Source: Streptomyces brasiliensis (GTDB lineage Bacteria > Actinomycetota > Actinomycetes > Streptomycetales > Streptomycetaceae). Taken from it: a DNA stretch of 64,000 nucleotides. The stretch covers positions 178,207 through 242,206 of the forward strand of contig NZ_BMQA01000011.1 of assembly GCF_014647875.1 (NCBI RefSeq). Reading direction: 5' to 3'. A program made the translations under genes and the position numbers. The notes under the pieces were generated by a model. It did not search any database. It saw nothing but the letters and a program-made list of their open reading frames with translations, and was not told the origin of the DNA. Below, piece by piece: positions 33,699 through 42,494 of the stretch; position 1 is the first letter of the stretch; each line of letters begins with the position of its first letter.

Positions 33699-34862
33699 TT
33701 ACCGGCAGTTGTCGTCGGCGGCGGTGTTGCCGCGGAACGTAAGGGCAGACGAAGGGTCGTTCTTGTGGCCTGAATTGCCGCTTTTACTGCCTGATTCCCG
33801 CTCAGTGGCATTCGTGACCTTCACCGGCTTGTCGGCGCGCAGCAGTGCGAACAGTTTCTCGGCCTCGGGCTCCACGAGCTGGTCGCGATTCGCGTTGTAG
33901 ACGTACGACTCCCGCGGAACCGTGAGGAACTGCACATGGTTCGTGGGGATGTTCCGCAGCCCCCGTACCAACTGGTACAAGCCGCGCAGACTGGCCAGGT
34001 CCGGATCAGTCGTGAGCGACGAGGTGGCCGCGTTCAGCACCGGATAGAGCCGCATCGGGTTCAGCAGAACGTCCTCACTGCGCACCTTGTCGACGAGCGC
34101 GCCGAGGAGCCGCTGCTGCCGGTCCATGCGATCGGTGTCGCTGCCGTTGCCGAGCGTCTCCCGGGCCCGTACATAGCCGAGCGCCTGTTCGCCGTCGAGC
34201 GTGACCCGCCCCGCGGGCAGCCTCAGCTTGGCGGCCTTGTCGTTGACGGGCTTGGCCAGACACACCTCGACCCCGTCGACGGAGTCGACCATCTGCTTGA
34301 AGCCGCTGAAGTCGACCACGACGTGATGGTCGACCCGTACGTTCGTCAGCTTCTCGACGGTACGGATGGTGCATGCCGAACCGCCCGTCTCGAAGGCGTA
34401 GTTGAGCATGGCGAACGTGGGCTCGCTGCGGCTGCCGTCCGGCCGCCGGCAGCTCGGCACGTCGACCATGAGATCGCGGGGGAGGGAGACCGCGGTGGCG
34501 CTGCGCCGGTTGGCGGCCAGGTGCAGCAGGATCGTGGTGTCGGACCGCTCGGTGCCCGAGTCCTTCCCGTACTTGCGGTTGCCGGTGCCCGCACGGGTGT
34601 CGGACCCGATCAGCAGGATGTTCTGCGCCCCGCGCACCAGGGCCGTGGGCCGCTCCCGCTCATACCGTGCGAGCTCGGCCGCGGCGGCCTCGTCGGCGGT
34701 GATGTTCCCACTGAGCTTCGCGTACACGGCCCACCCGGCCCCCCCGGTCAGGAGAACGAGCGCGCCGGCCCCGAGGGCGGCCCCGCGTGTCCACCGCCCC
34801 CGACGCCGCCGTATGAGCCCGTCACCCGTGGCGGAGGCGCCCGCACCCGAGGTGGCGTTCAT
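33699..34862 (-). CDS. LCP family cell-wall ligase 5 (no LytR_C domain)
   Basis: A 387-residue type II membrane protein. A short basic tail (GLIRRRRGRWTRG) and helix (LGAGALVLLTGGAGWAVYA) precede the LCP domain with NILLIGSDTRAGTGN, SLPRDLMVDVP, MLNYAFETGGSAC, DHHVVVDFSGF and YVRARETLG. The usual RTRH motif reads RARE here, a change at a normally conserved site. It ends soon after the LCP domain. The start ATG follows GGGGGTACC. Confidence 0.9.
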   Translation of the reverse strand: MNATSGAGASATGDGLIRRRRGRWTRGAALGAGALVLLTGGAGWAVYAKLSGNITADEAAAAELARYERERPTALVRGAQNILLIGSDTRAGTGNRKYGKDSGTERSDTTILLHLAANRRSATAVSLPRDLMVDVPSCRRPDGSRSEPTFAMLNYAFETGGSACTIRTVEKLTNVRVDHHVVVDFSGFKQMVDSVDGVEVCLAKPVNDKAAKLRLPAGRVTLDGEQALGYVRARETLGNGSDTDRMDRQQRLLGALVDKVRSEDVLLNPMRLYPVLNAATSSLTTDPDLASLRGLYQLVRGLRNIPTNHVQFLTVPRESYVYNANRDQLVEPEAEKLFALLRADKPVKVTNATERESGSKSGNSGHKNDPSSALTFRGNTAADDNCR

Positions 34863-35050
34863 GGCGGTACCCCCATGGCGTACAAGCGGGTCGTCCTGCT
34901 CCTACGACGATGACCCGAAAGGGGGAGGGAGGGCGGCTGGTGTTACTCCATTCGGGTGACTGTCGGCGACGCGGGGCTGTATCGATGTGCGGCTCAGCCG
35001 CGTGGCGCGAGCAACCACAAGGAACCCGCAGCCGCCACCCGGCACGCCCT

Positions 35051-35806
35051 TCACCGGCGCACAGACGTAACCCGCTCACTCTCCACCCGCTTGGCCAGCG
35101 CATCCTCACCCAACTGCGCAAGATGCCGGCACAACACCACCGACCCCCCGACGGCGAGCGGCGAGAACAACCCCGCGCTCAGCCCCTCCCACGTGTCGTA
35201 CGGCAGCGCGGAGAGCAACCTGGACCCGGGCCCGGTCAAGTCCAGCGACGGCGCATCCGCGCGCGCCCGGTCGACGACCTCCGCTCCCGTGTACTCCGCC
35301 CCGGCCACGATCAGCGCCGGTGCCTCCGGGTCGACCGGCGTGTACGGAGTGAAGCGGTCGCCGTGGCTCGGGACCGCGACGGCGTAGTCGGTGTAGCCCG
35401 CCGGCGGGGCCGGGAAGCGGCGGCCGAGCGGGGCCAGCGACAGCGCGTACCGGTCCCCGTGGCTGGCCAGCCCCGCGTCGAACTGCCCCGGCCCGGCCAC
35501 GACGAAGTCCGCGTGAGCGGGGTCGCCGGCCACGTCCGCGACCACGCCCACCGAGGAGCACGCCAGCAGCCACACCGCCGTCTGCCAGTGCGCGGGCAGC
35601 AGCAGCGCGAGCCGGTCGCCGGGCTGGGCGGACGCCTCGTCCTGGAGCAGGTTCGCCGTCTTGGCCACCCAATTGGCGAAGGTGGCCACGGACAATTCGA
35701 CACGTTCGCCCGTGGCGTCGTCGTAGAAGGTCACCAGGGGGCGTGCGGGATCCGCGGCGAGCGCGGAACGCAGCAGGTCGGCAGGGGTGCGATCGGTGGC
35801 GTTCAC
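35051..35806 (-). CDS. TIGR03089-like protein (short AMP-binding-enzyme-like domain)
   Basis: A 251-residue protein that resembles only the N-terminal part of acyl-CoA synthetases: TPADLLRSALAADPARPLVTFYD, then FANWVAKTANLLQDE and PGDRLALLLPAHWQTAVWLLA. It lacks the P-loop and the C-terminal adenylate-forming lid, so it is unlikely to be an active ligase alone. This matches the actinobacterial TIGR03089 family, whose function is unknown. GTG 35806 gives MNATDRTPADLL; upstream in-frame codons are arginine-rich and look non-coding. It is divergent from the amidase gene. Confidence 0.8.
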   Translation of the reverse strand: MNATDRTPADLLRSALAADPARPLVTFYDDATGERVELSVATFANWVAKTANLLQDEASAQPGDRLALLLPAHWQTAVWLLACSSVGVVADVAGDPAHADFVVAGPGQFDAGLASHGDRYALSLAPLGRRFPAPPAGYTDYAVAVPSHGDRFTPYTPVDPEAPALIVAGAEYTGAEVVDRARADAPSLDLTGPGSRLLSALPYDTWEGLSAGLFSPLAVGGSVVLCRHLAQLGEDALAKRVESERVTSVRR

Positions 35807-35910
35807 CCGCGCAAGCGTACGCCGCCGGGGGGCCGAGCACCGGGCGGCGGGGCCACCGGTTCGGCGGAACGGCAGCCGACGGTCCGTCAACTCCCCGATG
35901 GCAGGCATGC

Positions 35911-37347
35911 ATGTATATGCCCAAGATCAGTGGCATGCGTGGATTCGGATTCCTTACTTCCTCGATCGGTGCTTCCTCGGTCGGTGTCACGTGCGCGGCC
36001 GCCCTGGCACTCCCACTGGCCCTGCCCGCAGCCGCCGTGCCCGTACGGCCGGCGCCGGCCACGGACCGGGCCACGAACAGCGTCGGACTCGGCGCCGCGC
36101 CAGCCCTCGCCGGCAGTACCCGGTCACTGCCCCTCGTCCCCCTCACCCATGAGCGCGTCCACGGCGTCGCTCCCGAACAGGGCCTGTACCGCCAGGGCGT
36201 TCGCCACTTCTCCCTCGTCGGCGTCATCTGGGACAACCCCGGTACGCAACTCCACGGCCAGGTCCAGGTCCGCACCCGCTCCGTCGCCACCGGCAAGTGG
36301 TCCGGCTGGCAGGACGTCGAGACGCACAACGCCGACCACGGGGCCGACCCCGGCACGGCGGAGAGCACCTCGGGCCGCGTGCGCGGCGCGACCGCGCCGC
36401 TGTGGGTCGGCGAGTCGGACGGCGTGGAGGTCCGCGTCCGCGCCGACACCGAAGTCACCACCGGAGACGGCCGTACGACCCCCACGTCCGCACCCCTCCC
36501 CTCGGGTCTGCGGCTGGAACTCGTCGACCCCGGCGCGGAGCGTCCGCCCGCCGGCTCACCGGCCGACGCCTCCCGCACCGGCGGCGGCATGGACGAGGCC
36601 GAGCTCTCCGTCTCGGCCGTCAACGCCGACCTCGCGCCCCTCGGCGCCGCCGAGATCCAGGCCCTCGACAAGAAGGGCACGGAACGGGAGTTGCTCACCC
36701 TGCGTGCCGACCAGGTGTCCGGGGCCCAGCAGGCGAAGCCGTACATCGGACCGCGTCCGCGCATCGTGACGCGGCGTGGCTGGGGCGCGGACGAGAAGCT
36801 GCGCGAACGGGGCTTCGTCTACACCAAGACGGTCAAGGCGGCCTTCGTGCACCACACGGCCTCGGGCAACAAGTACACCTGTTCCCAGGCCCCGTCCGTC
36901 ATCCGCGGTATCTACCGCTACCACGTCAAGAGCATGGGCTGGCGGGACATCGGCTACAACTTCGTTGTCGACAAGTGCGGAAACATCTACGAGGGCCGGG
37001 CCGGTGGCGTGACCAAGGCGGTCATGGGCGCCCACACCCTCGGCTTCAACTCGGACAGCATGGGCATCGCGGTGATCGGCACGTTCAACTCGGCCAAGCC
37101 GCCTGCCGCCTCCGTGACGGCCATCGCCAAGCTCACCGCGTGGAAGCTCGGGCTCTTCGGCGCCAATCCGAAGGGCAAGACATATCTGAAGTCGGGCGGT
37201 GGCAATCTCTACCCAAAGGGGAAGAACGTACGACTGAACGTGATCTCCGGTCATCGGGACGGCTACGCCACGGACTGCCCGGGCAAGAAGCTCTACTCCA
37301 AGCTCGGATCGGCCCGTTCCACCGCGGCGCGCTACCAGGGGCGCTGA
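35911..37347 (+). CDS. Secreted N-acetylmuramoyl-L-alanine amidase / peptidoglycan recognition protein
   Basis: A 478-residue exported protein. A signal peptide (about residues 9-45, ending in ALPAAAVPVRPA) leads into a beta-rich N-terminal region. The C-terminal Amidase_2/PGRP domain (about 285-470) has RRGWGADEKLRERGF, the zinc His in AFVHHTASGN (about 315), GWRDIGYNFVVDKCGNIYEG, GAHTLGFN and the second zinc site in ISGHRDGYATDCPGK (His and Cys, about 450). It would cleave the muramic acid-L-alanine bond. ATG 35911 was chosen over two later ATGs (35917, 35935), which are equally possible. It lies in a cell-wall gene neighbourhood. Confidence 0.9.
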   Translation: MYMPKISGMRGFGFLTSSIGASSVGVTCAAALALPLALPAAAVPVRPAPATDRATNSVGLGAAPALAGSTRSLPLVPLTHERVHGVAPEQGLYRQGVRHFSLVGVIWDNPGTQLHGQVQVRTRSVATGKWSGWQDVETHNADHGADPGTAESTSGRVRGATAPLWVGESDGVEVRVRADTEVTTGDGRTTPTSAPLPSGLRLELVDPGAERPPAGSPADASRTGGGMDEAELSVSAVNADLAPLGAAEIQALDKKGTERELLTLRADQVSGAQQAKPYIGPRPRIVTRRGWGADEKLRERGFVYTKTVKAAFVHHTASGNKYTCSQAPSVIRGIYRYHVKSMGWRDIGYNFVVDKCGNIYEGRAGGVTKAVMGAHTLGFNSDSMGIAVIGTFNSAKPPAASVTAIAKLTAWKLGLFGANPKGKTYLKSGGGNLYPKGKNVRLNVISGHRDGYATDCPGKKLYSKLGSARSTAARYQGR

Positions 37348-37516
37348 GACCGGGGCGCGTTCATCGCCGTCGGGAGACAACCGGGGGAACCGCGCGCGGC
37401 AATCGCGTGACATCGCGGGACACCGCGCGGCCGTCGAGGGCGCCGTCGGACGGTCTGCATACACTGGCCGGCCGAAATACAGTTCGGCCGGTCCCGGCAG
37501 GAAGCAGAGACGACAG

Positions 37517-38599
37517 GTGACAGAAGCGATCCTCCTGGTCGGCGGCAAAGGCACCCGGCTGCGTCCGCTCACGGTGTACACGCCCAAGCCGATGGTCCGG
37601 GCGGCCGGGGTCCCGTTCCTCACGCACCAGTTGGCGAGAGCGAGAGCGGCGGGCGTCGACCACATCGTCCTTGCGACGAGCTATCTCGCCGAGGTCTTCG
37701 AACCGTACTTCGGTGACGGCTCCGCGCTGGGCCTGCGCATGGAGTACGTCACGGAGGAGGAGCCCCTCGGCACGGGCGGCGCCATCCGCAACGCGGCCGC
37801 GCACCTCCATTCCGGGCCCGAGGAACCGGTCCTCGTCTTCAACGGTGACATCCTGACCGGCCTCGACATCGGGGCGCTGGTGGACACACACGAGTCCACG
37901 GGCGCGGACGTCTCCCTGCACCTCACCCAGGTGCCGGACCCGCGCGCCTACGGCCTGGTCCCCACGGACGGAGCAGGCCGGGTCCTGGCCTTCCTCGAAA
38001 AACCCCAGACCCCGGAGGAGATCGTCACCGACCAGATCAACGCGGGGGCGTACGTCTTCCGCCGCTCGGTGATCGACACGATTCCCGTGGGCCGCCCGGT
38101 GTCGGTTGAGCGCGAGACGTTCCCGGACCTGCTCGCGGCCGGCGCCCACCTCCAGGGCATGGTCGACTCCACGTACTGGCTGGACCTGGGCACCCCGGCC
38201 GCCTTCGTCCGCGGCTCGGCGGACCTGGTCCTGGGCCGCGCCCCGTCCCCCGCGGTCCCCGGCCGCTGCGGCGACCGCCTCGTCCTGCCCACGGCCCGGG
38301 TCGCGCCCGACGCGAAACTGACGGGCGGCACGGTGGTGGGCGAGGGCGCGTTCGTGGCGGAGGGCGCGCGCGTCTCCGGCAGCACGATCCTCCCTGGCGC
38401 GGTCATCGAACCGGGAGCGGTCATCACGGACTCCCTGATCGGCACCCGAGCCCGAGTGGGCGAACGCTCGATCCTCACCGGCACGGTCATCGGAGACGGC
38501 GCCGTCATCGGCCCGGACAACGAACTCCGAGAGGGAGCAAGGGTGTGGTGCGACGCCCAAATCCCAGCGGGGGCACTTCGCTTCTCTTCGGACCAGTAA
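37517..38599 (+). CDS. manC: Mannose-1-phosphate guanylyltransferase (GDP-mannose pyrophosphorylase)
   Basis: A 360-residue sugar nucleotidyltransferase. The N-terminal GT-A domain has LVGGKGTRLRPLTVYTPKPM (residues 6-25), EEPLGTGGAIRNAA (about 81) and VFNGDILTG (about 110). The C-terminus carries left-handed beta-helix hexapeptides (TVVGEGAFVAEGARVSGSTI). The GTG start is preceded by GAGACGACAG. Together with manB and manA in this window it would complete GDP-mannose synthesis, which Streptomyces uses for protein O-mannosylation and phosphatidylinositol mannosides. Another NDP-sugar is possible on sequence alone; the actinobacterial synteny supports manC. Confidence 0.85.
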   Translation: MTEAILLVGGKGTRLRPLTVYTPKPMVRAAGVPFLTHQLARARAAGVDHIVLATSYLAEVFEPYFGDGSALGLRMEYVTEEEPLGTGGAIRNAAAHLHSGPEEPVLVFNGDILTGLDIGALVDTHESTGADVSLHLTQVPDPRAYGLVPTDGAGRVLAFLEKPQTPEEIVTDQINAGAYVFRRSVIDTIPVGRPVSVERETFPDLLAAGAHLQGMVDSTYWLDLGTPAAFVRGSADLVLGRAPSPAVPGRCGDRLVLPTARVAPDAKLTGGTVVGEGAFVAEGARVSGSTILPGAVIEPGAVITDSLIGTRARVGERSILTGTVIGDGAVIGPDNELREGARVWCDAQIPAGALRFSSDQ

Positions 38600-38612
38600 C
38601 TGGGGCCACACA

Positions 38613-38640
38613 GGGGCGCAGTTCAAAGGAACTGCGCCCC
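38613..38640 (+). terminator. Hairpin terminator after manC
   Basis: A perfect 12-bp stem, GGGGCGCAGTTC (38613-38624) with GAACTGCGCCCC (38629-38640), and an AAAG loop. It starts 13 bases past the stop codon. Confidence 0.9.
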
Positions 38641-38663
38641 ATCCCACCCACACAGCGCTGAGC

Positions 38664-38818
38664 GGTCGAGCCGCTGGGGCGGCGCCGACCCGGCAGTGGG
38701 ACTTGCTGTACCTGTCCCGGCTGCGGGTGGTCGTGCCGCTGGGGCGGCGCCGACCCGGCAGCCGGCACTCGCCGTAACCGCCCTGGCTGCGGGCAGTCGT
38801 GCCGCAGGGCGGCACGGG
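38664..38818. repeat. Three tandem ~65-bp intergenic repeats
   Basis: A 33-base unit at 38664-38696 recurs at 38729-38761 with one mismatch (GGTCGAGCC against GGTCGTGCC, then CGCTGGGGCGGCGCCGACC in both). A degenerate third copy follows near 38791-38818 (AGTCGTGCCGCAGGGCGGCA). The spacing is 65-66 bases. The copies fill the 338-base gap between the manC terminator and the convergent glycosylase gene. No gene is supported in this gap. Confidence 0.7.
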
Positions 38819-38937
38819 TGGGCGCAGCGGCACCCCGCGAGCGCCGGGTTGCGCGGCCCACCCCCGCAGGGCAACGCCGAGTGCCTGGGCGACGCCGGCT
38901 GACGAAACCACCGGCGCCCACCGATACCCCGCGCAAC

Positions 38938-39984
38938 CTACAACCGCCCGATATCCCCCCGCGGCATCCGCGGAGCGCGCCGCGCCGGCACCTTCCCGCT
39001 CAGCAGAATCAACCGCGCCGCCCGATGCCGCTGCCCCGCATACGGCTCCAGCAACGACAGCATCACGGAGTCGTCCGCATCCCGATCCCCGGCGAGCGCC
39101 CACCCCACGATCCCCGGCAGATGCAGATCCCCCACGGTCACCGCATCCGCAGCCCCATGACTACGCTGCACGGTCTCCGCGGACGTCCAAGGCCCGATCC
39201 CCGGCACAACCTCCAGCCGAGCCTGCGCAGCCTCCGGCGCCATCCCCACCGCCTGCTCCAGCCGCGCAGCGACCCGCACGGCTCGCAGAATCGTCGACGC
39301 CCGCTTGTTGTCGACCCCGGCCCGATGCCACTCCCAGGACGGAATCAGCGCCCATGTCCGAGGCGCCGGCATGACCCACATCCGCCCGCCCACCACGGAC
39401 GCGGGCCCCGGCGCAGGCTCTCCGTACTTCCGCACCAGCAACCGCCACGCCCGATACGCCTCGTCCGTCGTCACCTTCTGCTCGAGGATCGACGGAATCA
39501 ACGACTCCAGCACCAGCCCGGTCCGCGTCAGCCGCAGCCCCGGCCGCCGATGCCGCGCCAGCGCCACCACCCGGTGCCGCGGCGCGAACGCGTCGGGATC
39601 GTCACCCGCCCCGAGCATCTCCGGCAACTGTTCGAGCAGCCACTCGGCCCCAGGCCCCCACGCCTCGCCGCGCACCTCACCGCCATACGACGAAACCCGC
39701 AGCGTCCCGGGCCCGGCGGGTGTCCGAGTGGACCGCCACACGGACCCGTCGGGCAGCGCCCGGAACGTCGGATCGGCCGGCCCGCGCCGCAGCGGCCCGA
39801 GCACGAGACCGAGGTCGAGCGGCCCGTCCGGCGCCCAGGTCCGCGTCCGCCCGGGCCCGGCATCAACCTGCCGAGGCACCCCCGTGGGTACGGCGGCGTA
39901 CCCGGCGCGCACGGGCTTGGGGGCCCCTCCCACGCCCTCACGGCTGTGGGGGAGGGTGGGCCGAGGAGCGAAACGTCCTGCCAC
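38938..39984 (-). CDS. DNA-3-methyladenine glycosylase-like protein (HhH-GPD superfamily)
   Basis: A 348-residue base-excision repair protein. The helix-hairpin-helix is ARLEVVPGIGPWTSAETVQR (about residue 250), and the catalytic Asp of the GPD motif is in HGAADAVTVGDLHLP (about 272-285). The upstream SILEQKVTTDEAYRAWR helix is also typical. It would remove alkylated purines. The first 30 residues include PHSREGVGGAPKP, encoded by a palindromic element (about 39926-39962) that looks inserted into the frame. The true start could lie after it. Confidence 0.82.
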   Translation of the reverse strand: MAGRFAPRPTLPHSREGVGGAPKPVRAGYAAVPTGVPRQVDAGPGRTRTWAPDGPLDLGLVLGPLRRGPADPTFRALPDGSVWRSTRTPAGPGTLRVSSYGGEVRGEAWGPGAEWLLEQLPEMLGAGDDPDAFAPRHRVVALARHRRPGLRLTRTGLVLESLIPSILEQKVTTDEAYRAWRLLVRKYGEPAPGPASVVGGRMWVMPAPRTWALIPSWEWHRAGVDNKRASTILRAVRVAARLEQAVGMAPEAAQARLEVVPGIGPWTSAETVQRSHGAADAVTVGDLHLPGIVGWALAGDRDADDSVMLSLLEPYAGQRHRAARLILLSGKVPARRAPRMPRGDIGRL

Positions 39985-40172
39985 GAATGGTGTCCCTGGG
40001 CTGCCAGAGTCGGTGCGGTCCTGGTGGTGGTCCTGATTGGTTCTTGCGGTCCTACGAGACTAGACGGTCGTACGAAACGGCCACCGCGTTTCCGCCCGAG
40101 AGGTCACCACTCCCCGCACGAACGAGCCGAGTGGACACCGTTCACCACCCGAAACGCCCGCGGCCGAAACCC

Positions 40173-41480
40173 TCACCTGACCTCGATGAACGCCCCCGCC
40201 TCCCGCTCCGGCCGGGGCCGCGGCGCCTCCGCCGGATGGCCGACCGCCACCGCCCCCATCGGGTCCCAGTCGTCCGGCAGACCGAGGACCTCGCGCACCA
40301 CGTCACGGCAGAACATCGTCGACGACACCCAGGCGGACCCCAGCCGCTCCCCGGCCAGCGCGACCAGGAAGTTCTGCACCCCGGCCCCCGTGGCGACCAC
40401 GAACATCTCCCGCTCGGCCCGGTCCCGCCGGGCGTCCCCGTAGGTGTGCGAGCCGTCCATCACGAGACACGGCACGACCAGATACGGCGCTCCCCGCAGC
40501 ACCTCTCCACGCCGGACCCGCTTGGCGATCGACTCCTCGGTCTTGCCGTCCCGCCGCAGGTCGGCGATCCAGGCGTCCCGCATGGCGTCGAGCAGCCGGG
40601 CCCGCGATTCCGCCGACTCCAGCAGCACGAACCGCCACGGCGTCGTGTGGTGCGGCGCCGGCGCGGTGACCGCCGCGGCCACCGCCCGCCGAACGGCGCC
40701 CGGGTCGACGGGTTCGTCGGTGAAGGCCCGTACGGTACGCCGCTGGGTCACGGCCTCCCGCACCGCCTCCGAGGTGCCGAGCCGGAACATGTCGTCGCGG
40801 GCGTCCCGCACCAGGGCTCTCGCGCCCGGCTCGTCCTCCCCTGCGACGACGTGCGGCAGTCCACGCACCACGGCGACGGGCAGCCCGGCCGCCTTGCCCT
40901 TCACCAGGTCACCGGCCGCGGCCAGTTCGTCCGCCGTCGCCACGACCGTCGCGCTGAGCGGATTGCCGTACGCGTCCGTGCCGCCGCGCAGGTCGTCCAG
41001 CACGCGTATGCCCGCCGCGCCGATAGCGACGTCCGTGAGCCCCGCGCGCCAAGGCCGTCCGAAGGTGTCGGTGACGACGACCCCGACGTCCACACCGAGG
41101 GTGTCGCGCAGTCCCTGCCGTATCGCGCGCGCGGACGCGTCCGGGTCCTCGGGCAGCAACAGCACTGTGCCCGAAGGGGTGTTGGAGGCGTCGACTCCGG
41201 CGGCGGCCATCACCAGACCCTGCCGGTTCTCCACGATCCGCAGCGGTCCGCGCCGCGCCACGACCCGTACGGTCTCGGCGTCGATCGCGGCCTCCCGGTC
41301 GGACGCCTCGACGACCCGCCCCTCCGCCTTGGACACGATCTTGGAGGTGACCAGCAGTACATCACCGTCGACCAGCCCCGGTTCGGCGGTGGCGATCAGC
41401 TTCGCGAGATCGTCTCCCTGCCGGACCTCGGGGATCCCGGCGATGGCCCAGGTCCGGTACTCGGGTGCCCCGTCGCTCAA
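40173..41480 (-). CDS. fbiB: Coenzyme F420-0:L-glutamate ligase / dehydro-F420 reductase fusion
   Basis: A 435-residue two-domain actinobacterial FbiB. The N-terminal ligase (about 1-245) has AIAGIPEVRQGDDL, DVLLVTSKIVSKAEGR, VVVTDTFGRPWRAGLTDVAI and LPVAVVRGLPHV. The C-terminal FMN nitroreductase-like domain (about 250-435) starts RRTVRAFTDEPVD and ends with GLPDDWDPMGAVAVGHP. It adds glutamates to F420-0 and acts on the dehydro-F420 intermediate. The TTG start overlaps the fbiA stop (TTGA) after AGGAGGTGCGAGG, so the two are translationally coupled. Confidence 0.94.
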   Translation of the reverse strand: MSDGAPEYRTWAIAGIPEVRQGDDLAKLIATAEPGLVDGDVLLVTSKIVSKAEGRVVEASDREAAIDAETVRVVARRGPLRIVENRQGLVMAAAGVDASNTPSGTVLLLPEDPDASARAIRQGLRDTLGVDVGVVVTDTFGRPWRAGLTDVAIGAAGIRVLDDLRGGTDAYGNPLSATVVATADELAAAGDLVKGKAAGLPVAVVRGLPHVVAGEDEPGARALVRDARDDMFRLGTSEAVREAVTQRRTVRAFTDEPVDPGAVRRAVAAAVTAPAPHHTTPWRFVLLESAESRARLLDAMRDAWIADLRRDGKTEESIAKRVRRGEVLRGAPYLVVPCLVMDGSHTYGDARRDRAEREMFVVATGAGVQNFLVALAGERLGSAWVSSTMFCRDVVREVLGLPDDWDPMGAVAVGHPAEAPRPRPEREAGAFIEVR

Positions 41481-42436
41481 CCCCCTCGCACCTCCTCCGC
41501 CAGCGCCAGCGCCTCGCGGGCCATCCGGGCCGCCGCGTCCTCGTCCGTCATCATCAGCGGTACGGCTCGGCAGCGGATGCCGGCCGCCTCGACCCGCTCG
41601 ACCGAGCCCGCGTCGACGGTGTCGACGAGCCAGCCGTCGAGCAGCCCCGAGCCGTAGTGCTCGGCCACCGCCGCCGCCGTGGACTCCACGCCCACCGCCG
41701 CGAGCACCTTGTCGGCCATCCCGCGCACGGGCGCGTCCCCGACGATGGGGGAGAGACCCACCACCGGCACCCCGGCGTCGGCGATCGCCTCCCGGATGCC
41801 GGGCACGGCGAGGATCGTGCCGACGGAGACGACCGGGTTGGACGGCGGGAAGAGGACGACGTCCGCCTCGGCGATCGCCTCCAGGACACCCGGCGCCGGC
41901 TTGGACTGCTCGGCGCCGACCGGCACGACCGCCTCGGCCGGGACGGAGGCCCGCAGCCGCACCCAGTACTCCTGGAAATGGATCGCCTTGCGCTCGCCGT
42001 CCAGCTCGACCGCCACATGCGTCTCGACACGGTCGTCGGTCATGGGAATGAGACGGACGCCCGGCTTCCACCGGTCGCACAGGGCCTCCGTCACCGCGCT
42101 CAGCGGATACCCGGCGCCCAGCATCTGCGTCCGCACGATGTGGGTCGCGAAGTCCCGGTCGCCGAGCCCGAACCACTCGGGCCCGACGCCGTACGCCGCG
42201 AGCTCCTCCTTGAGGTGGAAGGTCTCGTCGGCCCGCCCCCACCCCTGCTCCTCGTTGATGCCGCCGCCGAGCGTGTACATCACCGTGTCGAGGTCCGGGC
42301 AGACCTTCAGCCCGAAGAGGTGGATGTCGTCGCCGGTGTTGCCGATGACCGTGACGTCCGCGTCCGGCGCGGCCTTCTTCAGGCCACGCAGGAACCGGGC
42401 ACCACCGATGCCGCCTGCCAGAACCACAATGCGCAT
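41477..42436 (-). CDS. fbiA: 2-phospho-L-lactate/phosphoenolpyruvate transferase (LPPG:FO transferase)
   Basis: A 319-residue CofD-family enzyme that joins the lactyl-2-diphospho- or enolpyruvyl-2-diphospho-guanosine moiety to FO, giving F420-0 or its dehydro form. Motifs include IVVLAGGIGGARFLRGL (residues 3-19), VIGNTGDDIHLFGLKVCPDLD (phosphate and metal binding), NPVVSVGTILAVPGIREAI and LSPIVGDAPVRGMADKVL. ATG 42436 gives the family N-terminus; an in-frame TTG at 42466 is unlikely. It is first in the fbiA-fbiB operon. Confidence 0.94.
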   Translation of the reverse strand: MRIVVLAGGIGGARFLRGLKKAAPDADVTVIGNTGDDIHLFGLKVCPDLDTVMYTLGGGINEEQGWGRADETFHLKEELAAYGVGPEWFGLGDRDFATHIVRTQMLGAGYPLSAVTEALCDRWKPGVRLIPMTDDRVETHVAVELDGERKAIHFQEYWVRLRASVPAEAVVPVGAEQSKPAPGVLEAIAEADVVLFPPSNPVVSVGTILAVPGIREAIADAGVPVVGLSPIVGDAPVRGMADKVLAAVGVESTAAAVAEHYGSGLLDGWLVDTVDAGSVERVEAAGIRCRAVPLMMTDEDAAARMAREALALAEEVRGG

Positions 42437-42494
42437 GGGACCAAGTCTTGCAGGCGGGTACGACAACGCGTCAGCAGGCGGGTACCACGGCGCC

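Noticed and set aside
41481..42242. N-terminal extension of FbiB over the fbiA gene
   Set aside because: It is antisense-like, compositionally biased coding from the wrong frame of fbiA. The TTG at 41480 gives the family start and overlaps the fbiA stop.
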